Part shown: positions 12,455-22,974 of the stretch, in pieces | Layout of the letters: the number at the start of each line of letters is the position of its first letter | Numbering within the stretch: position 1 is the stretch's first letter | NCBI RefSeq assembly: GCF_964355755.1 | Contig: NC_092678.1 | Coordinates: forward strand, 7,226,922 to 7,290,921 | Direction of reading: 5' to 3' | Origin: Antedon mediterranea | Lineage: Eukaryota; Echinodermata; Crinoidea; Comatulida; Antedonidae | Length of the DNA stretch: 64,000 bases | Made by a program: the position numbers and the translations under genes | Notes under the pieces: generated by a model | Databases searched by the model: none | Seen by the model: the letters and a program-made list of their open reading frames with translations, nothing else | Told to the model about the DNA's origin: nothing

Positions 12455-13365
12455 AATCCTGACATAACATATCTGCACTTAATTGTACAAAGAGGCACTC
12501 TAACATTCTGACATAACATGTCTGCACTTAATTGTACAAAGAGGCACTCTAACATTCTGACATAACATATTGCACTTAATTGTACAAAGAGGCACTCTAA
12601 CATTCTGACATAACATATCTGCACTTAATTGTACAAAGAGGCACTCTAACATTCTGACATAACATGTCTGCACTTAATTGTACAAAGAGGCACTCTAACA
12701 TTCTGACATAACATATCTGCACTTAATTGTACAAAGAGGCACTCTAACATTCTGACATAACATATCTGCACTTAATTCTACAAAGAGGCATTCTGACATA
12801 ACATATCTGCACTTAATTGTACAAAGAGGCACTCTAACATTCTGACATAACATATCTGCACTTAATTGTACAAAGAGGCACTCTGACATAACATATCTGC
12901 ACTCATTTTACAGAGAAACTCTACCCTCCTGACGTAAAATATCTGCACTCATTTTAAAAAGAGGTACTCTAAGTTCTAACACTCTGACATAACATATTGG
13001 CACTCATTTTACAGAGAAACTCTACCATCCTGACAACATATCTGTACTCTTTTTAAAAAGAGGCACTCTAACATTCTGACATAACATATCTGCACTCAAT
13101 TAGACAAAGAGGAACTCTAACATTCTGACATAACATATCTGCACTCAGTTAGACAAAGAGGCACTCCAACATTCTGACATAACATATTATCTGCACACAT
13201 TTTAAAAAGAGGAACTCACATAACATGTTTGCAATCATTTTACAAAGAGGCACTAACCAACTCTAAGATCCAGGCATAACATACCTGTTCTTATTGCATA
13301 AACAGAAACTTTAACAACCTGAAATAACATATCTGCACTCGTTGTACAAAGAGGCACTCTAAACA
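12455..13365. repeat. 49-bp satellite array (~19 units)
   Basis: The unit is ctgacataacatatctgcac followed by ttaattgtacaaagaggc and actctaacatt. The first third is nearly homogeneous (12455-12900). The remainder is increasingly diverged and has internal deletions. It lies directly downstream of the ATPase-fusion stop codon, so it would be 3' UTR or flank of that gene. Because 49 is not a multiple of 3, reading frames rotate through the array and give spurious 64-67-codon ORFs. Confidence 0.9.
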
Positions 13366-13372
13366 TGTTTAT

Positions 13373-13870
13373 TTACAGCATACCATCATTCATTGTACAA
13401 AGAGAAGCTCTTATCTCTTGGAAAGATTCACCACTAGCAGTGGTCTTTATAACCCGTTTTCTAACTTCAACTTGAGGATTACTTCCCTTCAAATGCGCAT
13501 CAATAGAATCGGCCAAATTATGATGAATTATCCAGCAGTCTCGTTCTCGAAGTTCAATAAGAACATCAAATGAAGGATCTCGTTGACGCTCCAGAACCGT
13601 TTTGGTCTGTGATTTTCGCGTTTTTACCTCTTCTTTGCCAAGAATAACACTATGCGCGCTACCGGCAATTGGTCGCAATGACGGATTACGATGAATATCT
13701 GCGCAGGATTGTCCATGTGCTGTTGCTATGAGCTGTACGCCTCGTTCAGCAATGCTCTGCGCTGCTTGTGCTTCTTGGATGCTACCCATCTCATCAATGA
13801 TAATGACCTCTGGGTTGTGGTTTTGTACAGCTTCAATCATAAATTTGTATTGTTCACTCCTAGGATGTAC
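13373..13870 (-). CDS. ATPase fusion, last coding exon (Walker B)
   Basis: 498 nt including the TAA stop. It encodes the Walker B VIIIDE, the sensor-like AERGVQLIATAHG, the TKTVLER signature and an 80-residue tail. AATAAA overlaps the stop codon (13373-13368). The last ten codons resemble a diverged unit of the adjacent satellite. Confidence 0.9.
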   Translation of the reverse strand, partial: VHPRSEQYKFMIEAVQNHNPEVIIIDEMGSIQEAQAAQSIAERGVQLIATAHGQSCADIHRNPSLRPIAGSAHSVILGKEEVKTRKSQTKTVLERQRDPSFDVLIELRERDCWIIHHNLADSIDAHLKGSNPQVEVRKRVIKTTASGESFQEIRASLCTMNDGML

Positions 13871-16800
13871 CTAAAATAGACATAGAGGAGGTTGGTGTCA
13901 AGAAACAACTACTCTGTTTAAGTGATGACATCAGAAATGTTGTCTAGAAACCTGGTTTACCGACAACGTCTGACACCCACCTAGCTTTCGACTTGCGACA
14001 ACCTACTGTAGAATCTAATGTCATCTGCAGACAGTGGGCCATGTGTCTTCACCCGATTCCTCGACACTGCTTCTAGGTCCAGGTAAAGACTACTGACACA
14101 ATGTGCGCAGGTCCTCACAAATCGCAAAAAACTCCCTATTGTTGTTACCAACCCTAGTAAATTTTATTTCTAAACTAAAGCTCTGTCTACACTATCAAAC
14201 TACTAACAAAAACTATGGTAGCGCTATACCCAAATATGGTAGTGATATGACATCATCATGTCCATATATGGACACATTTTTTTGTTGCATAAAGTTTGAT
14301 AGTGTAGACAGACCTTTACAATTCAAATGAATGTTATTCAATTCAATTTCTAATGAATGTCAAGCTCTGTCTACACTATCAAACTTTATGTGACAAAAAA
14401 ATGTGATGACATCATATCACTACCATATTTGGGCATATCACTACCATATTTTGGCACATATCACCATTTTTTTGCTAAACTATTTTGATAGTGTAGACAG
14501 AGCTTTAAAATAATCAGTATTAAAATATATCTATTTTATTTGTCATTTACCTGAAGTCGTCTAGCACTACCCAGAGAATCATGCAGACTATCCCCATCTC
14601 CACCAATCTGTGAACAATTCAAAACAATAACGAATAACTATTAATGTATAAGTAATGACGAGTATGGGTTCGGTCTGTCATGGTCATAGGCAAGATGAAT
14701 TGCCTTATACTCAAATTGCCATGGCCTTCAGATGGGACGTAAAGCTGTTGGTCCAGTGTACATACAGTTTTAAAGAACTTAAACTTTAAAAAAAGGCCTA
14801 CGGTATCTGTATTAATATTAATCCTCAAGAAATTCGGATTAGGTATACGGACCCATGGCAGAGATGAACCAGTGCACCAGGGTTACCCCCTACTCTTCCA
14901 AAAGATTAAATGGGTTCTGTGAACACGAGCCAGATGCGAGTCCTTATTCGAGAATATTTTTTCTACCACCAAGGAGAACTTGAACTATTGTGCGAATTGT
15001 ATTGTTAAAGTTTGTGGCTCACTTGCTCTGTGATGGCAAGTGGTGCAGTGTTTTGGATGTTGGACTACTGATAGTGAGATCGTGGGTTCGATTCCAATGC
15101 TCGTCGCATTGCTTGTACAGTATCCTTAGACAAGACACTTTACTTACATTTGCCTCTCTCTACCCAGGTGTCAAAATGGGTACCTGGTAAGGTCAAGACA
15201 CAACTTTGCGCTCATTACTAGCTGCATTACGTGTTTGATCCAAGAATGACAGGGTTAATATTATGTACAGCACTTTCACAACATTATGCGCTTTATAAAT
15301 CCAGGATATTATTATTATCCACTCAGCCACACAATTTGTCCCCAGTGTGTTTGGCTGGTGTGCTCACTGAATTTCCAGTTACGTACAGTATGAGAATTAT
15401 TATATTTACATATAATCATTACCTCATTTGACGTGTCAACAATCATCACTCGTCGTCTCATGACATCACTGAGCAGTCTAGCATATTCCCGCAGGACTGT
15501 TGTTTTTCCAACACCTGGGCTTCCAAGTATAAGAACAGATTTGTGGCTTGCCACAATGTCAAATATCATATCTAAGCAGCCATAGATGGCACGTCCAACT
15601 CGTGCAGTCAGCCCTACTGGTTTTAATTGCTTGTTTACAATGTTGCTGTAGTAGTAAAAAGTTTTTAAATGAGTTGTTTTTCTAGTTATTATTCAATATC
15701 ATGCACCAGTACTACATAGGAAAAAAGTTATCCAAGTTGTGAATATATGAACATTTTGTGCATAGATGGATTCAATTTGTTCTAGGCATTGTTGTGAAGA
15801 CACTGCTTTGGTGGATTGCATAGTGCACAGACAAATGAACGCCATTTGGCGGCAGATACGAAATGAAGAAACCCTTTAAAGAGATTGCAATATGTCGTCC
15901 ACATTTGTGCGTAATTCAGCTCAGTCCAACAGGCTGCAAAACACATTCCCACAAGAATGTTGAATTCAAGTTATAGCATTCACCGCGATATTGAAACTGC
16001 AAAAAATATTTTACCGTTCTTTTGTTTCAACCGATTGTAAACAGTATGCGTAACATGATTCGAGGAGTACGCATCAAAATGATTGCAACTTCGTTGAAGA
16101 TACGTATGCAATACAGTTTTCAGTTTTATTTTATTTTTATTTTTATTTTATTTTATTTTATTTCATACTCATCCAACAGCGAGTAACCCGCCAATTACAG
16201 GATGGATAAACTATTTAGTTCCTTTCAATTCCCGAAATGTAGCACATGTTCATCTCGAAGCATTTCAACAGTACCTTACACGATGAAGAGTGCCCTCTAT
16301 GCCTGCACGTCGATCTGATGAGAACTCTGTAAACTTGTTGCCAGAAAAAATGTCCTCAACTTGATGAGAAGTAATGACTGTGTCAAGTAAATACCTTGTC
16401 ACACACTTACCAGATTCCAGTTGATAATATCTATATGAATAATCAAAATGTTATTTTTTTAAATTAGTTGTTTTTCTATTCATTATTTAATATCATTAAT
16501 TTATCCATTCAGCGAGCTGGCTCACCCCGAGTTCCTGATACTATTTATAAATAAAAAAAACTTGATTTGAACTCGCAAGCATATATGTTCGCGCAAAGTT
16601 GATATACATATTCAACCCTACAACCCTAAAGTATTAGGATTAGTATCACAGATATACATAGTATAGCATAGGTGACATTAGATGACCATCCATATTCAAA
16701 TTTTGATATAGTGAACAAATAATATCTGAAACTATTATTAAAAGGTACTGTAATTTTCTGAGCAAGACACATTTTTGAAACACACCTTGCATGCGGCTTC

Positions 16801-19800
16801 CTTCCAATGTCTAACACGACCTCAATTAGAAGATCAAGGGAATATATTCCATCTTGCTGATGGAGAAAAAATAGCACCTCTTTGATTTCATCTGGAAAAA
16901 CATCCAGAAATAACTGCATATCTCTTTGATTATTCTCTTTAACACTGTCCAGCATTTTCTGGGTTATGTTTGTTGGATTGACAGATTCCAAATCCTAGAA
17001 GAACCAGAATTTTGATGTTGTTAAACATTAAAAAAACAAGGGCTGGCATTTATCAATCTCTTTGCCAGATTGTTAGGCTTTTTATTATTATGGGTACCTG
17101 GTAATATGTTGGTTACTAGCTGTAAAGTTACGGAAATATGTTTCCACACATGGTTTGATAAAAAAAAAATGACATATTATAATAATGCTTAGAGGTTTTG
17201 AGCATTAAGCATTATATGAAAGCTGTTAAAAAATATGAGTTCCCAGTTAAAATTGTGTTTATTATAAAACCTCAACCTTTTCATTAGCAACCACTTATTT
17301 TTGGATAGTGGGGCATTGTTTGATACATATAGGAAATTGACCAATGTAAATTTGAGGCATTTTTCAATCAACATATTTTACTACAAGTAACGAAAATGAA
17401 ATTTTTTTACATAAAAAGTCATTGAAAAAGAAATTGGAAAAAGTCCAGTAGAAGCGCCACTGTTTAAAAAGGGGCTTATTCTGTGGGGTTACTTTCAATG
17501 TTGTTGCCAAGGTTCGTATATTGTTAAACCTGGAGCTAACCTTTAAGTAAAATTTCACACTGTACCTCACTACCCTCTGGAAGAAAAAATGCTATGCCGT
17601 TGTTGTCAAACTGAAGGAAACGTGCTGTGTTCTCTTTCACCAACTGAGAAACCGATGTAGAAACTTTGTTTCGTTTGCTCAGTGGAACAGCTTGTGAAAA
17701 CTTTTGTTGGCTTCGAACTTCCTTGAATAAACTGCCCTCTTGTGGAATTTTCTTAACATCTGTAGCGCTATACCCTGATGCAGCCCTTAGTGTTAAAAAT
17801 TTGGGATGACCAGTTTCTTTGATATCTCTGGCAACTTCTAAAACTGCTCTGCAAGCCTGACCAAAACTGATTAAATCTTCAGTAGTTCTTAGAAGTCTAA
17901 TGAAAATATGAAATAACTGTAATAAAGAAACTATTATACAGTATGTTTACATACATTTATGTTGTCTGTTTAGTTGATACCAAAGAACTTATAACACAAG
18001 AATCTCCTGTTCGTCCGAAGCGCGTAACAATTTCGAAAGGCATTGTGGGATAGAATAGAGCTATGGGTAGCGCCATTGTGAGCCATGGAGTAGGGTGCCC
18101 GCATCAAATTAGAAAGTCAAAATCATAGAGGGGATCTGCTAATACTCTAGGGGGGATAGAGTAATTGACTGAGGAGTAGGGCGCCCGCATCAAATTAGAA
18201 AGTTAAAATCATAGAGGGGATCTGCTAATACTCTAGGGGGGATAGAGTAATTGACTGAGGAGTACGGCGCCCGCATCAAGTCAAAATCATAGAGGGGATC
18301 TGCTAATACTCTAGGGGGGTAGAGTAATTGACTTCCTAGTTTGGAGGGGGCGCTGCTCCATGCTGTGAAATGGCGTTGCCCAGTTTGACCTTTTAACCAT
18401 GTACTTCCGATACTGTGTTTTGAATGCAAATTGAAGAACAGGAGATTCTTGTGTTATAAGTTCTTTGTTGATACCAACAGTTCCAAACCTGTATATATAA
18501 CATCTATTTACTTTAGTATTCTATTGCTTGTTTACAGTATATTTTGTACTGTTTCTAATAAATGTGAATACAAAATTGACTTAAAATAAATACCAGTAAA
18601 AAGATTCAATTTATTGTCCAATCATATATATAAGGAATGAGGCAGTTTGATGTTACCAGCAGAAAGGTAGTTTTACAATAGAAACTACTTTTTAAATTTA
18701 ATTAAAATTAATTTCCTAATTATTTCAATCACTTTTGATCAAAAAGTGAATGGAAGTGGGTCTTCCCATTTCCAATTAACAAATAATTCAGGAAAATTAA
18801 GGCTTTATCTGTGATGTGAAAACTGTGTGGGATAATAATTAGAAAGTAACATACTTTTTATTATTTAATGAAAAACAAAGACTACTTTTTTTTACCAATG
18901 GTACTGTATGAACTTACGTAAGTAAATTACGGTAGACAGCTGGAACCATTGTTGTGACAATGTTTTTCAGATGAGCCTCTTTTGGATAGGTGACATTTAA
19001 GAATTCGCAAACCTGCTTGAAAGTTACTGCAGCTATTTGTTGTTTTGTAAGAATTTGGAAACATATCTGTGGAAAAAAAATCATAAAAAGAAAGTTAGTC
19101 TTAGGACTATTTTGTCTTAGACCATGTTGAGGTTGTTGTCCATAGACTATTGTGTCTAAGGCAACGTTTAGCTTGTCTTAGGACTCCCCATGTTTGGGTA
19201 TACATGTAGGTTGTCTCAAACCATGTTTAGGCTGTATTAGACCATGTTTAGGCTGTCTTAGACCATGTTTAGACTGTCATAGACCATGTTTAGACTGTCT
19301 TAGACTATATGTTTAGGCTGTCTTAGACCATGTTTAGACTGTCGTAAACCATGTTTAGACTGTTTTAGAATATATGTTTAGGCTGTCTTAGACCATGTTT
19401 AGACTGTCGTAGATTATGTTTAGGCTGTCTTAGACTATATGTTTAGGCTGTCTTATACCATGTTTAGACTGTCGTAGACCATGTTTAAGTTGTCTTAGAC
19501 CATGTTTAGGTTGTCTTAGACCATGTTTAAGTTGTATTAGACCATGCTTAAGTTGTCTTAGACCATGTTTAGGCTGTCTATGTCTATGTTTACTAGGTTG
19601 TCTTAGACCATGCTTTTAAGCAACTTAAAAGTTGTCTTAGACCATGTTTAAGTTTTTCTTTTTAAAGTTTGCTAGTGTAGATAAGTGTACCTTTGTATCA
19701 AAAATGTATGCAAGTTGTATCTGAAACTGGTCATACAGTGCTTTGGACATCAACCTGACATCATGGCAAACCTGTAAACAAATGTTGAAATTGAGTTTAT

Positions 19801-20845
19801 CAAATAACTTTTATACTAAATAATGGTTTTAGTTTTTCACACGTTCCTGAATCTGTTTTTAAAAAAAGAACTTGAGTAAATGTAGGCCTACCTTCAGAAT
19901 ATTTGGATCTTCAAGAAGTTCCTTAAGGCACTCTTTTTCCTTAATATGGAGATGGCCATCATTCCCATTGGGGAATTCAATAACACAAACATCTGCATCC
20001 CATGATGCCATGCCAATCCCTGTAATAACATATTTGGTGTTGTTGTAGAATCCCTCTGTATGTAAGGCAATGATTGGCTGTTCATAGTCGCGCTTGTTCA
20101 TCGTAAGAAATTTAGAAACTACATCTGATGTTGAACGGTCAACTACATCAATACTGTCACGTATATCCTGATGATCACTGACATCATCTGGAGAAACAAC
20201 TTGACAATCACTGGTGCCGTTGTGCAGTAGAAGCTGGTTACTGACAGATGAAACGACATCAGACTGCAAGTATTGCTGTTCTTGTGTCAATGCCTTTTTT
20301 TCAGTAGCTTTAGTTGAGCTTAGCACCGAGACATTTTTCTTGTTGCTTATATGAAACTCTTTCAATGAGGTCAAAGATTCGCGAAAACTTTCAATCGTTG
20401 TTCCCAGCCCAGGTTTATTTTGACCTTTTGTTTTTTTACAGTAGATAGAATAAAGCTCTTCCAATTTTACAAATTTGTTGGGACGTTGAAGAATTATGGT
20501 TTTTAACTTAACAATGTTCTGTTGCTTATTATCAAAGCCGTCTTGTACTTTTACAACTTGTTTTGGGGGTTTTCCTGGCACTTTGTTAATTTGTTTGATA
20601 TCACTTTGAAGAAGTTTGGCATTGGTTATTTCCCTCCCTTTGACGTTAAAATATTGTGGAAAGAACTTCACGCTTACCAGAAATTCGGCAGAGTTAAAAC
20701 CAAACATTTTAAGAATTGTAAAATTTGGTTTAATGGTGTTACGAAATCTACTGTATAGTTGATCAATCGTATTTGGACCCGTCTGAATTAGTATGTTCTG
20801 TATTGCAACAATATTTGCATTTCTTAGCTTGATTTCGTTTGACAT
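13373..20845 (-). CDS. Egalitarian-like exonuclease-fold / SpoIIIAA-Ycf45 ATPase fusion protein
   Basis: Nine coding exons (minus strand): 20845-19892, 19771-19691, 19067-18918, 17896-17566, 16994-16786, 16430-16275, 15645-15423, 14607-14551, 13870-13373. All junctions are GT-AG and phases agree except for one extra base in the third exon; corrected length is 885 aa. Residues ~10-67 and ~105-172 look like two helical winged-helix modules of the Egalitarian/EXD1 N-terminal kind. Residues ~255-400 look like a 3'-5' exonuclease fold (LHTEG, VCHDVRLMSKAL, FDTK), with His262 where DEDD nucleases have the first Asp. Residues ~560-830 are a full SpoIIIAA/Ycf45 module: pre-ATPase region (IEVVLDIGRKP, DRRAGIEGTLHR), Walker A GSPGVGKT (668-675), VDTSNE, Walker B VIIIDE (D746/E747), AERGVQLIATAHG and the TKTVLER signature. 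I infer an RNA-binding, ATP-driven protein; substrate unknown. The ATG at 20845 is preceded by an acceptor at 20882, so a noncoding first exon lies upstream. Confidence 0.85.
14176..14318. mobile_element. 143-bp MITE in last intron, copy 1
   Basis: The ends TAAAGCTCTGTCTACACTAT and its inverted match frame an interior with cccaaatatggtagtgatat. Same family as 14362-14505. Confidence 0.75.
14362..14505. mobile_element. 144-bp MITE in last intron, copy 2
   Basis: Terminal AAGCTCTGTCTACACTATC inverted repeats. The interior is in opposite orientation to copy 1 and already carries two 'catatcactaccatatt' units. This is the family whose interior is amplified in p38 intron 5. Confidence 0.78.
14551..14607 (-). 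CDS. ATPase fusion, coding exon 8
   Basis: 57 nt, 19 codons (IGGDGDSLHDSLGSARRLQ), matching the short I-A/G-GDGD segment that follows the TSNE motif in Ycf45/SpoIIIAA proteins. Phase 0 on both sides. Confidence 0.87.
15035..15320 (+). mobile_element. SINE family A copy
   Basis: tRNA-like head (gtggtgcagtgttttggatg; gggttcgattcc), body with 'tttgcctctctctacccagg', 'gtgtttgatccaa', and the 3' end gcgctttataaat followed by (att)n. It lies in the intron between coding exons 7 and 8 of the ATPase fusion gene, antisense to it. Confidence 0.78.
15423..15645 (-). CDS. ATPase fusion, coding exon 7 (Walker A)
   Basis: 223 nt. It encodes GLTARVGRAIYG, the P-loop GSPGVGKTT and the VMIVDTSNE strand, ending in phase 0 before GTAATG. 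Confidence 0.9.
16110..16215 (-). mobile_element. SINE family B 3' fragment and (TTTTA)n
   Basis: A (tttta)n tract and 'gccaattacaggatggataa' match the 3' end of the SINEs at 48395-48560 and 52650-52850. No tRNA head remains. Confidence 0.5.
16275..16430 (-). CDS. ATPase fusion, coding exon 6
   Basis: 156 nt. It encodes the Ycf45-type pre-ATPase segment ending SSDRRAGIEGTLHRV. Two GT donors lie close together; only the inner one (GTACTG after 16275) leaves phase 2 as exon 7 requires. Confidence 0.83.
16786..16994 (-). CDS. ATPase fusion, coding exon 5
   Basis: 209 nt, ending in phase 2 before GTGTGT. It carries the start of the SpoIIIAA/Ycf45 homology (FPDEIKEVLFFL ... LIEVVLDIGRKPHAR). Confidence 0.85.
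17566..17896 (-). CDS. ATPase fusion, coding exon 4
   Basis: 331 nt, entered in phase 2 and left in phase 0 before GTACAG. It encodes the end of the exonuclease-like region (LLRTTEDLISFGQACRAV) and a linker to the ATPase module. Confidence 0.82.
17981..18467. mobile_element. 487-bp TIR element with internal ~83-bp triplication
   Basis: Perfect ~30-bp terminal inverted repeats (caaagaacttataacacaag ...) sit between direct repeats TTGATAC (17974-17980 and 18468-18474). Inside are three tandem units of 'cgcccgcatcaaattagaaa ... ggggatctgctaatactcta'. No transposase. The 7-8-bp target duplication fits a hAT-type MITE. It is inserted in an intron of the ATPase fusion gene, so the 79-codon ORF inside it is not a gene. 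Confidence 0.85.
18918..19067 (-). CDS. ATPase fusion, coding exon 3 (frameshifted)
   Basis: 150 nt, where 149 would keep frame. The first part reads ICFQILTKQQ in the frame set by exon 2. From about 19020 the sensible reading (VCEFLNVTYPKEAHL), which matches the phase of exon 4, is in another frame, and an in-frame TAA lies just upstream of it. The switch point is a run of four T (minus strand) at about 19020-19023. This is either a 1-nt mutation or a sequencing/assembly indel. Confidence 0.7.
19105..19665. repeat. Minisatellite, ~21-22-bp unit
   Basis: The unit gtcttagaccatgtttaggc is repeated about 25 times with substitutions and a few 24-28-bp variants (gtcttagactatatgtttagg). It fills most of the intron between coding exons 2 and 3 of the ATPase fusion gene. 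Confidence 0.9.
19691..19771 (-). CDS. ATPase fusion, coding exon 2
   Basis: 81 nt, 27 codons, phase 0 at both ends. It encodes the second exonuclease motif region (VCHDVRLMSKAL ... FDTK), with the conserved H-D retained. Confidence 0.85.
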
Positions 20846-20882
20846 TTCTGACAAGTTTGTGTAAATATAATGTCTATGAAAT
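19892..20882 (-). CDS. ATPase fusion, exon with start codon
   Basis: The 3' acceptor (ttttcag) ends at 20883. The coding part is 20845-19892 (318 codons, phase 0) and ends before GTAGGC. It encodes both N-terminal helical modules, a Ser/Asp-rich linker (~180-245) and the first half of the exonuclease fold. An in-frame TTG nine bases upstream of the ATG is not a credible eukaryotic start. Confidence 0.85.
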
Positions 20883-21175
20883 CTGAAAATAAATTTAAAA
20901 ATTGTGTATTAAAACAATATTTTGCATAATTTTAAACAAATTATAGTAGCCCATGGCCTATGAATTAACAAGCAATTAGAGAAAAAAAAAAGAAGAAAGG
21001 CCTGGTTTTTAAAATATGGCAGCCTAAGCCATAGAGTACAGTAGTCGTTTCATTGCACTGCGACTTCGACTGTGAAATTACTAAATACAGATGTCCGTCA
21101 CACACGCCTCATGGATGGTAATGTAGGCTGGCTCTTTTAGGCCTACTACTAGCCTAACTAGGCCCTGGGTGGGCC

Positions 21176-21905
21176 TGTCACACCAAAATCAGTCCGGGCC
21201 AAAATCGGTCCGACGGACCATTTTGGCTGCCAAATACAGTCCGGGGGAACATTTATGGCTGCCAAAACCTGTCCGACCGGACCAATTTTGGCCGCCAAAA
21301 CTGGTCCGGCCTGGATAAAATCGGTCCGGGCAGTAGGACTGTTTTTGGCCGCCAAATATGGTCCGGTCCATATATGGTGCGCAAAATGAGTCATAATGTA
21401 TATATCATTTTTTTAAAAAGGCCATGATTAGTCATTATATTACGGGGTTTATTTGTTATTTTAATATTATAAATTAAGCCTGTTTTTTTTATTGTCATTA
21501 TTAGTAGTAACTCATCAATAATTATTACTAATTGTTTGCTTTTTGTATACAATACAATATGTATCTTTGCCTGTTTTTAATCCATTTTGTTCTTTTTTAA
21601 CATCTTCGATTCCCCACGCCAAAATCGGTCCGGCAAAAATTGGTCCGGCCGGATCGATTTTGGTCGCCAAAACTAGTCCGTCGGATCGATTTTGGCGCTG
21701 AACAGCCGCTAAAACAGGTCCGGCTAGGCCAAAACTGGTCCGGCCTTTAAAATCACTTATTTATTCTTTAAAATGTGTTAAGAAGCCTGCAAACAGTTCA
21801 AATGGTTAAAGTAAACTGAGCTTAAAGTAAATATACTAAATATTACCGTACAAACGAAAAGAAATTATCGAAACACTAATTAAAGAAACTCTACAGTAAT
21901 CGGAT
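21176..21905. repeat. Left inverted terminal region of Ginger1-like element
   Basis: Two blocks of ggtccgg-rich sequence (21176-21405; 21612-21760) and an inner part 'aagcctgcaaacagttcaaa ... gaaaagaaattatcgaaaca' that matches the inverted right end. A ~200-bp AT-rich stretch (21405-21610) separates the blocks and could be an insertion. Confidence 0.72.
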
Positions 21906-22974
21906 TTGGGGATATTCTATTGTTCAGTTCGTTTAAAAGTAATAGCGCCCTCTAGCAATTTTATATTATGTCTATCTTAGATATTAATGTACAAACTGAA
22001 TACGTCTTGGGCGTATTTAATAATGATTAATAATAAAATATAGAACGTTAATTATTATTAGTATTATTATTTTAGGTTGTTGTCATTACTGCTATCAGTA
22101 TCTTTTTTTTTGCCTTTGTAAGAAATTACACCTGCCTTATTTTTTTTTCCAGTCCACATTTTGGGGTGCAATAAGTGGCCACCAAGGGTCTCTTATTATT
22201 AATAGTAGTATAAAACAACAACGATAATAACAATCGATATGGGTAGCAATACTAACGATTAACGAATTTAGCTATACGACGAACACGAGTTTCGTAATAG
22301 TCTTAGCGAAAAAAAAAGAAGGTTATCACCCCAAATTATAGACTTTTAAGAATTCAATTACTTATTACGCTCTAATAGTATCACTGATTGGTGTACGCGT
22401 GGGTTGCGTCATCATCTTATAGTGCCGTAATCAAGCTATAGCGAAAAATAAGAGGGCTAAATTTGCCATTTTCTCAAAATTATCCAAAATATGAACTTTT
22501 TAGAATCCAATTATTACGCTCTAATATAATTATTTGTAATTTAAAAAAAAATCTTTACACCGCAACTGAGGACCGCAGCTGAAAAAGCTGTGGCACATCT
22601 AACGTGGATGGGATGGATGCGAACGACTAAGTCTATACACCCATTGTCACTCACCTCAAAATGTTATAACATAGAGCTGAACGTACAATATACAATGAAT
22701 TATTTGACTAGCCTATACGTTTATTTCAATCTTGCAAAACACAATTCATATATTTAATTCAAAATGTATGAGTCCTAAATAGGCCTACTGTATTTGATTA
22801 TTACAATAATATATTACCTGTCTGTTTCATATTTTTATACAGTATAAATACTGTAATTTAAAACAATAAAATTCACTATACATCAACTAAGGTAAACATA
22901 TCAAAAACGGTACGCTTAACCAGGGCCTTGCATGCAAAATCGCGCATTAACATTTTAAAATGCTTAAAATTACA

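Noticed and set aside
12427-12889. Two 64-65-codon ORFs (MLCQNVRVPLCTIK-type repeats)
   Set aside because: They are products of the 49-bp satellite; frames rotate because the unit is not a multiple of three.
18190-18429. 79-codon ORF with repeated PPRVLADPLYDF
   Set aside because: It comes from the triplicated unit of the TIR element in an intron.
20846-20854. Start of the ATPase fusion at a TTG codon (20854)
   Set aside because: An ATG in the same frame lies three codons downstream and suits a eukaryotic start.
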